Source: Pedococcus sp. 5OH_020
GTDB lineage: Bacteria; Actinomycetota; Actinomycetes; Actinomycetales; Dermatophilaceae
DNA: 64,000 nt
Assembly (NCBI RefSeq): GCF_027812955.1
Contig: NZ_JAPYZV010000001.1
Span: 584,664 to 648,663, forward strand
Direction: 5' to 3'
The notes beneath the pieces are model-generated. The model was not told where the DNA came from and did not search any database. It worked only from the letters and a program-made list of their open reading frames with translations. The translations under genes were made by a program, and so were the position numbers. This document shows, one piece after another, positions 42,935 to 51,307 of the stretch (the first letter of the stretch is position 1; every line of letters starts with the position of its first letter).

Positions 42935-43210
42935 CGCCCACATGTTCGCCTCGCCCGCGGCGCTCGCGTTGGGCAAGGCCAGGCTCGAGGAGAACCTGGG
43001 CGCGGGCATGACCACCCGTCAGGGGGATTGGTCAGGCCGTCGGGATCATCATGGAACGGTACGAGCTCGATGGGGACCGGGCCTTCGCCTATCTGGCGGG
43101 GGGGGTCGCAGAACTCCAATATCAAGCTGCGGGACATCGCCGACCAGGTGGTGTCCTCGGCCATCCAGCACGACCGCCTTCCGCAGAACCGGCCCCAAGA
43201 GAGCGGCTGA
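42935..43210 (+). pseudogene. ANTAR-domain protein remnant with two frameshifts
   Basis: Three frames together give a nearly full ANTAR end: ALALGKARLEENLGAGMTTR, then IGQAVGIIMERYELDGDRAF in a second frame (RNA-binding helices), then SQNSNIKLRDIADQVVSSAI in a third, stopping at 43210. Shifts lie near 43020 and in the G-run near 43100. An intact version would be a GAF-ANTAR or PAS-ANTAR antiterminator of the PdtaR type; here it is broken. Confidence 0.65.
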
Positions 43211-43215
43211 GCAAC

Positions 43216-43431
43216 ATGTCCGGCGCCGGTCAGGATCACGGCCCCTGCGACGTCACGCTGGAGCAGGCCCTCGGCGTTGTCAGGGCCTGGCACGAGCTCG
43301 GCGCCGGGCCAGCCCTGCCGCGGCTAAGAATCATGGGCATGAGGCATGGCGCTGGTCTGGTGGCCTTCTCGGAACTAGTCATCAGCGTCGCCGTCGACCA
43401 AACTAAGGATCTCGATGCACTGATCGCCTAA
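43216..43431 (+). CDS. Small hypothetical protein
   Basis: 71 residues from ATG 43216: CDVTLEQALGVVRAWHELG, ALPRLRIMGMRHGAG, LVAFSELVISVAVDQTKDLD. Strong third-position GC suggests that it is or recently was coding. No family recognised. It starts 5 nt after the ANTAR remnant. Confidence 0.4.
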   Translation: MSGAGQDHGPCDVTLEQALGVVRAWHELGAGPALPRLRIMGMRHGAGLVAFSELVISVAVDQTKDLDALIA

Positions 43432-43628
43432 CGAGGCTGGGAGGCGCCTTCGCGCATCCTCATCGACTTGGCGGCCCCCCGGTCCTGCCCTTGCGGCCAG
43501 GACCGGGGCGACCAGCCGATTCATACCCCGGCGGTTTCTGACCCATTCGCATCAGGACGTGGCAACATGGCGCTTTCGCGCGCCAGTCCCCCATCCCTCG
43601 AGGGTCGGAGGGGCGCGCAACTACTCGT

Positions 43629-43709
43629 GGGCTGCCACTCCTCGCGGTGGTGCGCGGGGTCGGTCCAGAGCTCGACCAACGCCATCGCCTCGACGTTTGG
43701 CTCGCTTTT
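43629..43709 (-). pseudogene. C-terminal remnant of a DUF6221 gene
   Basis: SEPNVEAMALVELWTDPAHH then REEWQP matches the end of the DUF6221 protein at 32828-33127 (ALAEVWADHPHYRQEWRP). Upstream sequence is unrelated. A hairpin (43577-43618, GCGCGCC... GGGGCGCGC) sits just beyond, where the terminator of the gene would be. Confidence 0.5.
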
Positions 43710-43831
43710 CCGCGGCGGAGTGCCCACTGGGCTCCTGGCAGTTCTGGCCGGGCCGGCTTGGCCGGATGCACCGCACATGACCGCATGACCACGTCGTGAG
43801 CTCGATCGTGACTGGACTCTTGGTGGCGGTC

Positions 43832-44256
43832 TCAGTGGCCCGCATCGCCTTCTGGGCGCGCGGGGTTGGGGCAGCGCAGTTTGGTCACGACCCACACCCA
43901 CCTGGTTCTCTGCAAGGGAGAGGTGGCTGCTCTGCAGTGGGTCCTGTGGGGTGATGTAGAAAGGGTTCTCATTGTCCTGAGCGACCTGAGCGCATCGTCC
44001 AGCCAAAGCTCTGCTACCGCGCGGTCGTACCCCTCAAAGCGAGGATCCTGCGGCGCATCCTTCGGCCAGTGTTCTCGCCACCAGGCTCTCCGTCTCACAG
44101 TGGCATTCTGACCCACGAGGAGAAGCGCTGTGATTGCCTCGCCGTTGCGGGCGGCCTCGACGGCGGCGGCGACGCTCCCGGGGGAGAAGACCCGTCGTAG
44201 GAGTACGCCAGGTCTTGGACGATCGCGGCGTAGGGGTCGGTGGCGTAGACGGTCAT
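43832..44256 (-). pseudogene. Frameshifted gene, three-helix-bundle-like N-terminus
   Basis: AGGAGT precedes ATG 44256, which opens MTVYATDPYAAIVQDLAYSY. A frameshift near 44190 moves the coding signal to FSPGSVAAAVEAARNGEAIT, ALLLVGQNATVRRRAWWREH and YDRAVAELWLDDALRSLR. The first part recalls the three-helix bundle found before actinobacterial phosphatase-like domains. Without the shift it would be an ordinary protein of about 110 or more residues; as written it is broken. Confidence 0.45.
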
Positions 44257-44436
44257 CGGGTACTCCTGGGCGTGGAGTGGGCGGGACGGGGGATGACCAC
44301 GTCATCGGCGGTGGCGCTCCCGTCCGGGAAGTGCCCAAGCGTGACCGCTACTCCGACGTCGAGGCCGACGAACTGCGCGGCGATGAACGCGACGGCAGAC
44401 CCCGGGGGCACAGCCCTCGGGTCCACTCGATGGTGG

Positions 44437-44720
44437 TTAGGCGCTGATCGCGCCGATGATGTCGGTGTTGGTCTCCTTGTCGGTCGGGGTGCTGATCAAG
44501 GTCAGGCGGCTCTTGGCGAGGACTTCGAGGCCGAGGTAGCGACGCCCGTCGGCCCATTCGTCGGTCTGCTCGGCCAGGACGGCGCCGACGAGGCGGACGA
44601 TGGCCTGGCGGGTGGGGAAGATGCCGACGACGTCGGTGCGACGGCACCGAAAGCGTCGGTGCGACGGCGGATCTCGCGGTTGAGCCGCTCGTTGGGGTTG
44701 TTCGCTTCCGCTATGACGGG
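44437..44720 (-). pseudogene. IS256-family transposase C-terminal remnant
   Basis: NNPNERLNREIRRRTD, then (after a short internal duplication of GTCGGTGCGACGG that breaks the frame) VVGIFPTRQAIVRLVGAVLA, EQTDEWADGRRYLGLE and ending at TAA 44437-44439. This is the conserved C-terminus of IS256-type (mutator) transposases. The catalytic part is missing. The IS5-type element starts 20 nt away. Confidence 0.72.
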
Positions 44721-44861
44721 GTGTGCGATGTCACCCTAACTGGGTGTGTCCCTATTGAGGCTGCGCGCCGCGGCGTGCGTTTACCGGATCTGCCGAGATG
44801 AGGACGCTCCCGACACGGTGGTTTGCTCCCAGCGCCCAACCCCGACGGATACGATCCGGAC

Positions 44862-45485
44862 GTGACGGGTGAGGAGAAGTGGCGGCCACGGTCGCTGCCG
44901 AGCCCACTTGAGCAAGCCCGTCTTGACCGGCTGAACCCGCGCACGGGTGAGCTCCAGCTGCGAAATGGCTCCAACATGTTCTGCGGACACGTGCTCGCAT
45001 GGGGCCTCGTGGGCGCGGCAGCTCTCGGACTGAACAAGTCGATCCTTACCGACTCCGATCCGATGACGCCCGCGGAGGTGCTCGCCTACGCGACGGGCAT
45101 CTTCCTGGTCTCGGTCACGGCGCTGTGTGTACTGGGAAGGCCGTATGTGACGGTGCGCGAAGGAACGGCCCTCGTGCGCAATCCGCTGCGGACCTACCGA
45201 GTCCAGTTGGCTGACGTGGAATCTCTCAAGAGCGGTTTCTGGGGGTTCCCCCAACTGATCGTGGCCGGCCGAGGAATCCGCGTGATGGGGTTAGAAGAGA
45301 CGACCCTTGACTACCTTGCCGGCGGCTCTGACGACATGGCGGTCCTTCATACCGAGCTTGGTAAACAGCCCAGTAAGACGCCATCCACCCAAGGCATTCG
45401 TGCACGCTGGGCGATCATGGATCGTGGACTCGCACTTCTCCTTGCAGCGTGGGCGGCGTACGCGTTGAGTTTTCTCATACTGTGA
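44862..45485 (+). CDS. Membrane protein with bacterial PH-like domain, IS passenger
   Basis: 207 residues from GTG 44862. A TACGAT -10-like box (44850-44855) lies 6 nt upstream, suggesting a leaderless mRNA. Two hydrophobic segments (VLAWGLVGAAALGLNKS, ATGIFLVSVTALCVLG) precede a PH-like fold (RPYVTVREGTALVRNPLRTY, VQLADVESLKSG, IRVMGLEETTLDYLAGG). A last helix (LALLLAAWAAYALSFLIL) ends the protein. It lies within the inverted repeats of the IS5-type element. Function unknown; bacterial PH domains often bind membranes or oligomerise. Confidence 0.65.
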   Translation: MTGEEKWRPRSLPSPLEQARLDRLNPRTGELQLRNGSNMFCGHVLAWGLVGAAALGLNKSILTDSDPMTPAEVLAYATGIFLVSVTALCVLGRPYVTVREGTALVRNPLRTYRVQLADVESLKSGFWGFPQLIVAGRGIRVMGLEETTLDYLAGGSDDMAVLHTELGKQPSKTPSTQGIRARWAIMDRGLALLLAAWAAYALSFLIL

Positions 45486-45535
45486 ACGTGAACGTCCGCT
45501 CATGCCGCATTCCGCGCGGGTCGCTGCGGGCGCGC

Positions 45536-46363
45536 TCAGGCAGCAGGGGCAACGGCAGAATGGTTCTGTCGCGTACGTGACAGGTGGCGCAGGGTGGTTG
45601 CGATGCAGGCGACCTGAAGCCAGCCGGTCGCTGAGCTGGTGGTGTTCTCGAACGACTTCGCCAACCGTCGTGAACGTCCGAGCTGCCCGTGGGCTACCTC
45701 GACGCGCCAGGCGTGCCGGATGGGGCGGAACACCGGCTGCTTGTCGTGCCACCCGACCCGGCGCAGTTCCAAGTCGTGGTGTCGACCGAGCGCCCGGGCG
45801 GCGGCCGCCGTGACTCCTCGGTCCACCATGACAAGCTCGAGGCGCTCGGTGACGCCCTGTCGCGTCAGGTGCTCCAGCATCAGCTCCGTGGTCCGGTTCT
45901 CATGCCACGAAGCAGGCACGACCAGAGCGCCCAGGGGGAGCCCGGTCACGTCGACAGCCACGACACGCTTGGCGCCCTTGGTACGGCCGTACGGGCCGCC
46001 GCGGTCGTGGAAGGTGAACCCTCCGTTGGAGGCTCCGAGGGCCAAGTGGGTGTCGACGACCACCATCGACGGCGTGGGCTCGCAGCGCCCCGCGACCTCG
46101 CGTGCGGCCGCGTGAAGCACGGTCAACGCGCGCGCCCACGTGCCGTTGCGCGACCAGCGTCGGAACTGTGACCAGACCCGGGTCCAGGGTCCGAACGACC
46201 CTGGCAGGTACCGCCACTGGCAGCCGGTGTGCGAGACGTAAAGCATTGCGTCCACCACTGTGCGCAGGTCACCGCCGTGCTTGCGGCCGCGCTTACCCGG
46301 AACGTTGAACACCGGCGCCAGCAGCTCCCACTGCTCGTCGGTCAGGTCACTTGGATACGACAT
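45536..46363 (-). CDS. IS5-family transposase
   Basis: 275 residues from ATG 46363 (MSYPSDLTDEQWELLAPVF). An N-terminal DUF4096-type segment (GGDLRTVVDAMLYVSHTGCQ, WRYLPGSFGPW) precedes the DDE nuclease: MVVVDTHLALGAS (first Asp), LVMVDRGVTAAAA (second Asp) and RHAWRVEVAHGQLGRSRRL (Glu region). It appears full length and uninterrupted, so the element may still be active. The 3' end lies about 50 nt from the end of the convergent passenger gene. Confidence 0.85.
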   Translation of the reverse strand: MSYPSDLTDEQWELLAPVFNVPGKRGRKHGGDLRTVVDAMLYVSHTGCQWRYLPGSFGPWTRVWSQFRRWSRNGTWARALTVLHAAAREVAGRCEPTPSMVVVDTHLALGASNGGFTFHDRGGPYGRTKGAKRVVAVDVTGLPLGALVVPASWHENRTTELMLEHLTRQGVTERLELVMVDRGVTAAAARALGRHHDLELRRVGWHDKQPVFRPIRHAWRVEVAHGQLGRSRRLAKSFENTTSSATGWLQVACIATTLRHLSRTRQNHSAVAPAA

Positions 46364-46454
46364 GCCGCGGATGGTGCCTGCCCCGGCACCCACGGCAATA
46401 GGGACACACTCAGTAAGTGATCCGTCCAAGACCGCGGACGTGTTGCCCCTATTA

Positions 46455-46778
46455 CTAGTAGGTGTCCCGAACCGGGTACCCGAGTGTCCTCAGGCCGGCA
46501 AGGACCTCGACGTGGCGGAGGCTCCAGAAGATCCAAACGCGGGAAGCATCAACAATGATTTCAACACCGGTGAAGAACCCCAGACTTGTGCTTGCGGGGC
46601 GAATCTTCGTGACTTGCGCTCGAGGAATCAGCCACGGTCCCAAAAACTTCCCAAGGCCGAAACGTGCCGAGAGTTGGATCTCGTTAGGCGTTGCTTCCAG
46701 CCGAACTAGAGGACCTGTGAGACCCATGCGGCCCTCTGGGTGATTCAGCCCACCGATGGCGGTGAAGCTCGCGGTCAT
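46455..46778 (-). CDS. PH-like small protein, copy 2 of a paralogous pair
   Basis: 107 residues from ATG 46778. AIGGLNHPEGRMGLTG, LVRLEATPNEIQLSARFGL, FLGPWLIPRAQVTKIRP, GVEIIVDASRVWIFWSL, LRTLGYPVRDTY. Homologous to 40286-40663 along its length, in opposite orientation. The IS5-type element lies just beyond its 3' end. Function unknown. Confidence 0.58.
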   Translation of the reverse strand: MTASFTAIGGLNHPEGRMGLTGPLVRLEATPNEIQLSARFGLGKFLGPWLIPRAQVTKIRPASTSLGFFTGVEIIVDASRVWIFWSLRHVEVLAGLRTLGYPVRDTY

Positions 46779-47315
46779 GATAGCCGTCCCATCAAGTGGT
46801 GGAAGACGTCGATAGCGTCGAACGAGGCAAACGTCTAGCGTGCCCAAGCGCGACGACCCACTGGCGCTCCAACCCGGCCCAGATGGAGGGAAGCTGACCA
46901 AGGTCCATCAGTTCGCCCGTCCGGTCTGCGTCTCTGACCACAAGGTGAACTTATCTGGTGGTCCGGACACCCGGTTTGTGCGCTCTTTCTGCACCGGCAC
47001 CATCCGAGCCGCTCACTCTGTGGACCAAAGGCGACCTCCGAGAGGGGCCTACGCCGGGAAGGCAACGGCCGAGCCGGGCGTGCGGCCTGGCGGCCGTTCC
47101 CGGCTCGGCCGGGGCGCCGCAGTAACAAGTGGACATCATCTCCGGACAACCGACATCAGCGCCGTTCCGCCGGCCATGTCGGAAGCCTGGTCGCGTCATT
47201 CTCATGTGCTGTCCATCTGAGGTAGACCCCATCCAGACATCACACCACAGGGCTCCGGACGTCCGTCTGGGGCACTTCTTCCGTTCGTTGGACACATCTG
47301 CAAGGAGGTATAGAC
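46779..47315. other. No gene seen; resolvase upstream region with possible res sites
   Basis: About 540 nt. Between 47125 and 47290 several TGTCC/GGACA-type half sites occur (CTCCGGACAACCGACATC, GTGCTGTCCATCTGAGG, CTCCGGACGTCCGTCTGG, CGTTGGACACATC), the arrangement expected of a res site upstream of a serine resolvase. No coding signal elsewhere. Confidence 0.4.
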
Positions 47316-47908
47316 ATGCCCGGACAAGTCATCGGCTACGTGCGCGTCTCCACCATGGACCAGAACCCAGAACGCCAGATCAACGCCATCCGAGCCGCAG
47401 TCGGGGTTGACGCTGACCGCTGGTTCACCGACCAGGCTTCCGGTAGCAGCGCGGCCCGTCCCGCCCTGGCCGCCATGTTGGACCACGTCCGAGATCAGGA
47501 CGTCATGGTCATTGCCTCCATGGACCGCCTCGCGCGATCGGTGGTCGACCTCGACCAGCTCGTCACCCGACTCACGGACGCGGCGTCACTGTCCGCTTCC
47601 TGAAGGAGGGCCTCACTTTTCAGACTTCCGGGCAGGCGGATCCGCTGGCTGTCTTCCAGCTCCAGATCATGGGCGCCTTCGCCCAGCTCGAGCGCGCGCT
47701 GATCCGTGACCGACAGCGGGAAGGCATCGAGGCCGCCAAGGCCCGCGGCGTGTACCACGGCCGGTCTCGTCGGCTCACCGCAGAGCAGGTGGCCTTGGCA
47801 CGAGCGGACATCGACGCCGGGGTGCCGAAGACCGTGATTGCCCGGCGCCTGGGGGTAGCTCGGCAGACTCTGTACGACGCTCTCGGCGGCACGACCCATG
47901 CCACTTGA
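47316..47908 (+). pseudogene. Serine resolvase (Tn3-type) with a frameshift
   Basis: AAGGAGG precedes ATG 47316. PGQVIGYVRVSTMDQNPERQ carries the catalytic serine and VMVIASMDRLARSVVDLDQL the resolvase core. Near 47575 one base is lost or gained: the first frame stops at 47603 while VTVRFLKEGLTFQTSGQADP, LQIMGAFAQLERALIRDRQ and the C-terminal HTH (DAGVPKTVIARRLGVARQT) continue in the next frame to 47908. Without the shift it would be a normal resolvase of about 197 residues. Confidence 0.8.
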
Positions 47909-47930
47909 TCTGAGAGTCAGGGCGGTGTGT

Positions 47931-47976
47931 GCCAGCCCCTGCGTCCCCTCATCCCGCGATATCCCGACTTGCCGAT
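47931..47976. repeat. 46 bp direct repeat, copy 2
   Basis: Nearly identical to 39322-39367. It sits 23 nt after the resolvase stop and immediately before the broken TM0106 gene, so it is probably the end of the resolvase-bearing transposon. Confidence 0.5.
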
Positions 47977-48785
47977 GTGCGTGCTCTTGGTCAGGCGTGG
48001 GCCTCCAGCGCTGCGCCCGCCGCGGAGGCCGCAACCCTGGCGGCCATGCGCGACCGGGCCGACGTGATCTACCAGGCGACCTTGTTCGATGGACAGTGGG
48101 TGGGCCACGCGGACTTCCTGATCCGTACGGATCGGCCTAGCGCGTTGGGCGACTGGTCCTATGACATCGCCGATACCAAACTCGCCCGGCGTCTCAAGGT
48201 CCCGGCCCTGCTGCCGATGGCCACGTACGCCCTTCGGGTGACCGAGCTGCAGGGCATAGCCCCGGGGCGCCTGGTGGTGGTGACCGGCGACAAAGTCGAA
48301 CACCCATGGCGCCTGTCGACGTCGCTCCCTACGCACAACGCCGCCGCGAGGCCCTGGTCCACGCCATCGAGACACAGGCAGTCACCGAGTCCACGCCCAG
48401 CGCCCAATGTCCCCAATGCCGTTGGACCAGAAGTGTGAACAGGAATGGCTCGACGCCGACGATCTGGTACAGGTCGCGGAGCTAGGCACAGATCCACGGG
48501 CCGCGCTCCGCGCCAACGGAATCGCCACCATGGCCGCCACAACACCTGGGGGCCTCGTAGGCGTGCTCAGCGTGGCCACCGGCGCGTGGCTCCAGCAGCA
48601 GGCCGGGCTTGAGGTCGCCGAGCGAGACGGACATGGCCCCGCCTACGCGCTGCCGCCACCCGAACCGGGCCGCGGACTGCAACGACTGCCCGAGCCGAGC
48701 CCCGGCGACGTCTACCTCGACTTCGAGGGCAACCCCTGGGCCAACGAAGGCCAGGGACGGGAGTACCTCGCCGGGACGTGGGAGC
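47977..48785 (+). pseudogene. TM0106-family RecB-like nuclease, internal fragment
   Basis: DRADVIYQATLFDGQWVGHA, DFLIRTDRPSALGDWSYDIA, DTKLARRLKVPALLPMATYA and PGRLVVVTGD define the RecB-like nuclease module. After a frameshift near 48310 and another near 48420, QEWLDADDLVQVAELGTDPR and PEPSPGDVYLDFEGNPWANE continue. The 5' end is cut at the 46 bp repeat and the 3' end by an IS3 remnant, removing the helicase half. Non-functional. Confidence 0.75.
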
Positions 48786-48799
48786 GAGAACAGCACTTC

Positions 48800-49073
48800 A
48801 CCGGGTTCTGGGCTCAAACCGTCACACCATGGTCGGGTCCATGGGTCGCGTCGGCGCGGCCGGAGACAACGCCGCCATGGAGGGCTTCTTCTCCCTGCTG
48901 CAGAAGAACGTCCTGAACAGGCGCACCTGGACCACCCGCGAAGAGCTCCGCATCGCCATCGTCACGTGGATTGAACGGACCTACCACCGCCGACGCCGAC
49001 AGGAGGCTCTCGGTCGTTGACCCCCGTCGAGTACGAGACCATCATCACCACGCGAGCCAGTCTGGCTGCGTGA
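48800..49073 (+). pseudogene. IS3-family orfB transposase, 3' remnant
   Basis: GSMGRVGAAGDNAAMEGFFS, LLQKNVLNRRTWTTREELRI and WIERTYHRRRRQEALGR are the conserved C-terminus of IS3-type OrfB including the last catalytic Glu (AMEGFF). A frameshift at the end puts LTPVEYETIITTRASLAA in another frame, stopping at 49073. The rest of the element is gone. Confidence 0.8.
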
Positions 49074-49191
49074 CTAACCTCTGTCACCTAACCGTGCAGC
49101 AGACCCGAGCGGCCTCCGGAACTTAGTTGTCCTAGCGGTCGAATGCGCTGTCGTACGGACCGGGTAGGCGATGAAGGTCAGGAGGGCCGGC

Positions 49192-49620
49192 ATGGTGCGC
49201 GAGTCCGCCTCGTCCCTCGCACCGCCGCCATGGTCATCCATATCTTCAGATATCGCCGCCAGGACCCACGCCAGCCTGCACACTGTTGTCGTGTTCTTCA
49301 TCGGAGTCATCATGCTGTGGGCCTTTCTGTATGCGGCGAGCCTTGGACACTGGGCCTTGGGGATCTTCGCAATTGCCGGAAACCTCGGCTTCCTTTTCCT
49401 CATGACGCCGAGAGGGCACAGGATGCGCTCACCTGCACAGGGCGTAAGCGCTCGCCTGCTGGCGAGCGCCGTGGCGATGGCGGCTACTTTCGCCATCGTC
49501 CGCTGGATGTGGGACGATAACTCAATCGGCGCGAACGTGATGGGCGTTATCCTGTGCGTAGGGACGTGGTACGCAGGTCTGATTGTTTTCGGTACGATCT
49601 CGGGTGAGGGGAAACCTTAA
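49192..49620 (+). CDS. Small multi-helix membrane protein
   Basis: 142 residues from ATG 49192, with AGGAGGG at 49180-49186. Hydrophobic segments: LHTVVVFFIGVIMLWAFLYA, LGIFAIAGNLGFLFLM, LLASAVAMAATFAIVRW and MGVILCVGTWYAGLIVFG. No family recognised. Confidence 0.55.
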   Translation: MVRESASSLAPPPWSSISSDIAARTHASLHTVVVFFIGVIMLWAFLYAASLGHWALGIFAIAGNLGFLFLMTPRGHRMRSPAQGVSARLLASAVAMAATFAIVRWMWDDNSIGANVMGVILCVGTWYAGLIVFGTISGEGKP

Positions 49621-49803
49621 GCCTCAAGGCGCGCGCTAAAGTCGTCAGTGCAGCCGGCTCCTAGCGAGTTTCAACGTTCGGATCGACGCTGGCCGCAAGG
49701 ACCCTGGACAGCCACGGTAAGACCCTGCGCCGCCACCACCAGCGGCTTGAGGCGCTGCCGGGGCAGATCCATCAGCGGCTGCTGAGGACTGCGCCATCGC
49801 GAC

Positions 49804-50260
49804 GTGATGCCCACCTGGAGACCCACCCTGGCACGGCGAGCCCTGCGCCGACGCCCACGCAGAAGCAGGCGACCAACGGGCCTGGACGCTGAAGCGGTAC
49901 GCGACGAAGCGCCGCCGCCCTCTAGTTGGGCGCCGGTGAACCTAGCCGACGTCCTGGCTGGCCCGCTGGAGCCGCTGACGGGATCGCTGCTGCGCAGGTC
50001 CGACGGAGCAGCGTTGGTTTACCGCGGCATGGTGCACTCCTTCTTCGGTGAACCCGAGTCGGGCAAGTCACTGCTCATGCAGTGGGCCTGCGTGGTCGCC
50101 ATGCATCAGGGCGAGCACGTGCTGTACATCGACTTCGAGTCCGATGAACGCTCCGTCATACGCCGGCTCGTGGCGCTCGGCGCCACGGCCAAGCAGCTCG
50201 GGCCAGGTACTGAAACGCCGCGTCGTCGTGGAGCCCGGACTGCACCATGAGGATGCCGAT
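49804..50260 (+). pseudogene. RepA/AAA-type ATPase fragment (primase-helicase-like), truncated
   Basis: WAPVNLADVLAGPLEPLTGS, then HSFFGEPESGKSLLMQWACV with a Walker A (GEPESGKS) and VLYIDFESDERSVIRRLVAL, the start of the AAA/RecA-type ATPase common in actinobacterial plasmid and prophage replication genes. After ALGATAKQLG the homology stops abruptly at about 50202, where an antisense ANTAR fragment begins. The 3' half of the segment is part of a tandem duplication. Confidence 0.6.
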
Positions 50261-50826
50261 CGCCTCCCCGATGGATCCCCGCGTCGCCACCGCCGTCTTG
50301 AGATGAACAAACCTCCAGGACCCGTCCCAGCGCCAGGGCCGCATGGTCGCGAACAGCACGGCCATCTCCCGGGTCTCCACCGGGAGCCGGGTTCGTAGCC
50401 AATGACGTGGAAGGGCGTTTGCCCTCTGGACCGTTGCGTGTCGAGCGTTGCTAAGTGGGCCTGCGTGGTCGCCATGCATCAGGGCGAGCACGTGCTGTAC
50501 ATCGACTTCGAGTCCGATGAACGCTCCGTCATACGCCGGCTCGTGGCGCTCGGCGCCACGGCCAAGCAGCTCGGGCCAGGTACTGAAACGCCGCGTCGTC
50601 GTGGAGCCCGGACTGCACCATGAGGATGCCGATCGCCTCCCCGATGGATCCCCGCGTCGCCACCGCCGTCTTGAGATGAACAAACCTCCAGGACCCGTCC
50701 CAGCGCCAGGGCCGCATGGTCGCGAACAGCACGGCCATCTCCCGGGTCTCCACCGGGAGCCGGGTTCGTAGCCAATGACGTGGAAGGGCGTTTGCCCTCT
50801 GGACCGTTGCGTGTCGAGCGTTGCTA
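50081..50826. repeat. Tandem duplication, two copies of 373 bp
   Basis: 50081-50453 and 50454-50826 read as identical. Each unit contains the end of the ATPase fragment (from QWACVV) on the plus strand joined to an ANTAR fragment on the minus strand. The near-perfect identity implies a recent event or an assembly artefact. Confidence 0.85.
50205..50410 (-). pseudogene. ANTAR-domain fragment (second copy at 50578-50783)
   Basis: The minus strand reads LRTRLPVETREMAVLFATMR, WRFVHLKTAVATRGSIGEAI and GILMVQSGLHDDAAFQYLAR, the first two helices of an ANTAR domain, and stops where the ATPase fragment begins. No sensor domain and no third helix. The fragment is duplicated with the 373 bp unit. Confidence 0.55.
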
Positions 50827-50884
50827 CATGGGGGCCCGGGCGCACTGCCCTCGCGCGGGTGCACCCCGACTACCGTTGCGGCGG

Positions 50885-51307
50885 TCATCCGCCGCCCGCC
50901 CCGAAGCTTCCCATGCTGGCTCCACCGGTCCACTGTCCACGTTCCTTGAGGCAGTGAGCGCAGCGGACATACCGCTGCCCATCTCGGGTGGTTGCCCACT
51001 CCCAGCTGTGGTGCACGTTGGTCTTGCACAGCAGAGGTTTCGTCGGTCTGGTCATCTCGTGCTCCAAGGGGGTTGGCTGGCTCCCGCGCAGGGCGGAGCC
51101 CAGTGCCAGGGAATGGCTGAGGATGCCCGCCGCGTGCCGGGCCTGGTGTCGCTCGGGCATCCATGCGAGCTCGGCGAGAAACTCCTGCCGGTACCGGTCG
51201 CGGGTGGCGCCGGCTGGGAGCGCGTGCGTGGCCAGACGTACGGCGCGCGACGGCCAGGGGGCGGCGGGTGTCCCGTTCCGCGCTGTCGACGGCTGCCAGG
51301 CGTTCAT
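50885..51307 (-). CDS. Hypothetical protein with Cys-rich end
   Basis: 140 residues from ATG 51307. RAVRLATHALPAGATRDRYR, QEFLAELAWMPERHQARHAA and GILSHSLALGSALRG look like a known actinobacterial membrane-proximal region. PLLCKTNVHHSWEWATTRDG and RYVRCAHCLKERG form a Cys/His zinc-ribbon-like end. It may be a fusion of two short neighbouring genes. Neighbouring sequence is heavily rearranged, so it may not be functional. Confidence 0.45.
   Translation of the reverse strand: MNAWQPSTARNGTPAAPWPSRAVRLATHALPAGATRDRYRQEFLAELAWMPERHQARHAAGILSHSLALGSALRGSQPTPLEHEMTRPTKPLLCKTNVHHSWEWATTRDGQRYVRCAHCLKERGQWTGGASMGSFGAGGG

Larger units (their letters stand above)
44740..46413. mobile_element. IS5-type element (1,674 bp) with a passenger gene
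   Basis: Ends: CTGGGTGTGTCCCTATTG (44740-44757) and CAATAGGGACACACTCAG (46396-46413), an 18 bp inverted repeat with one mismatch. TAA flanks it on both sides (44737-44739 and 46414-46416), matching the TNA target duplication of one IS5 subgroup. Inside are the transposase gene (minus strand, next to the right end) and a PH-domain membrane protein gene (plus strand) next to the left end. IS5 elements are usually 0.8-0.9 kb; no closer left end was found, so the passenger seems to be inside the mobile unit. Confidence 0.68.

Noticed and set aside
44134..44739. Plus-strand frame of 201 codons
   Set aside because: Shadow of the IS256 remnant and of the frameshifted gene on the minus strand.
46840..47220. 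Overlapping frames on both strands upstream of the resolvase
   Set aside because: No protein features; the resolvase res-site region explains the sequence better.
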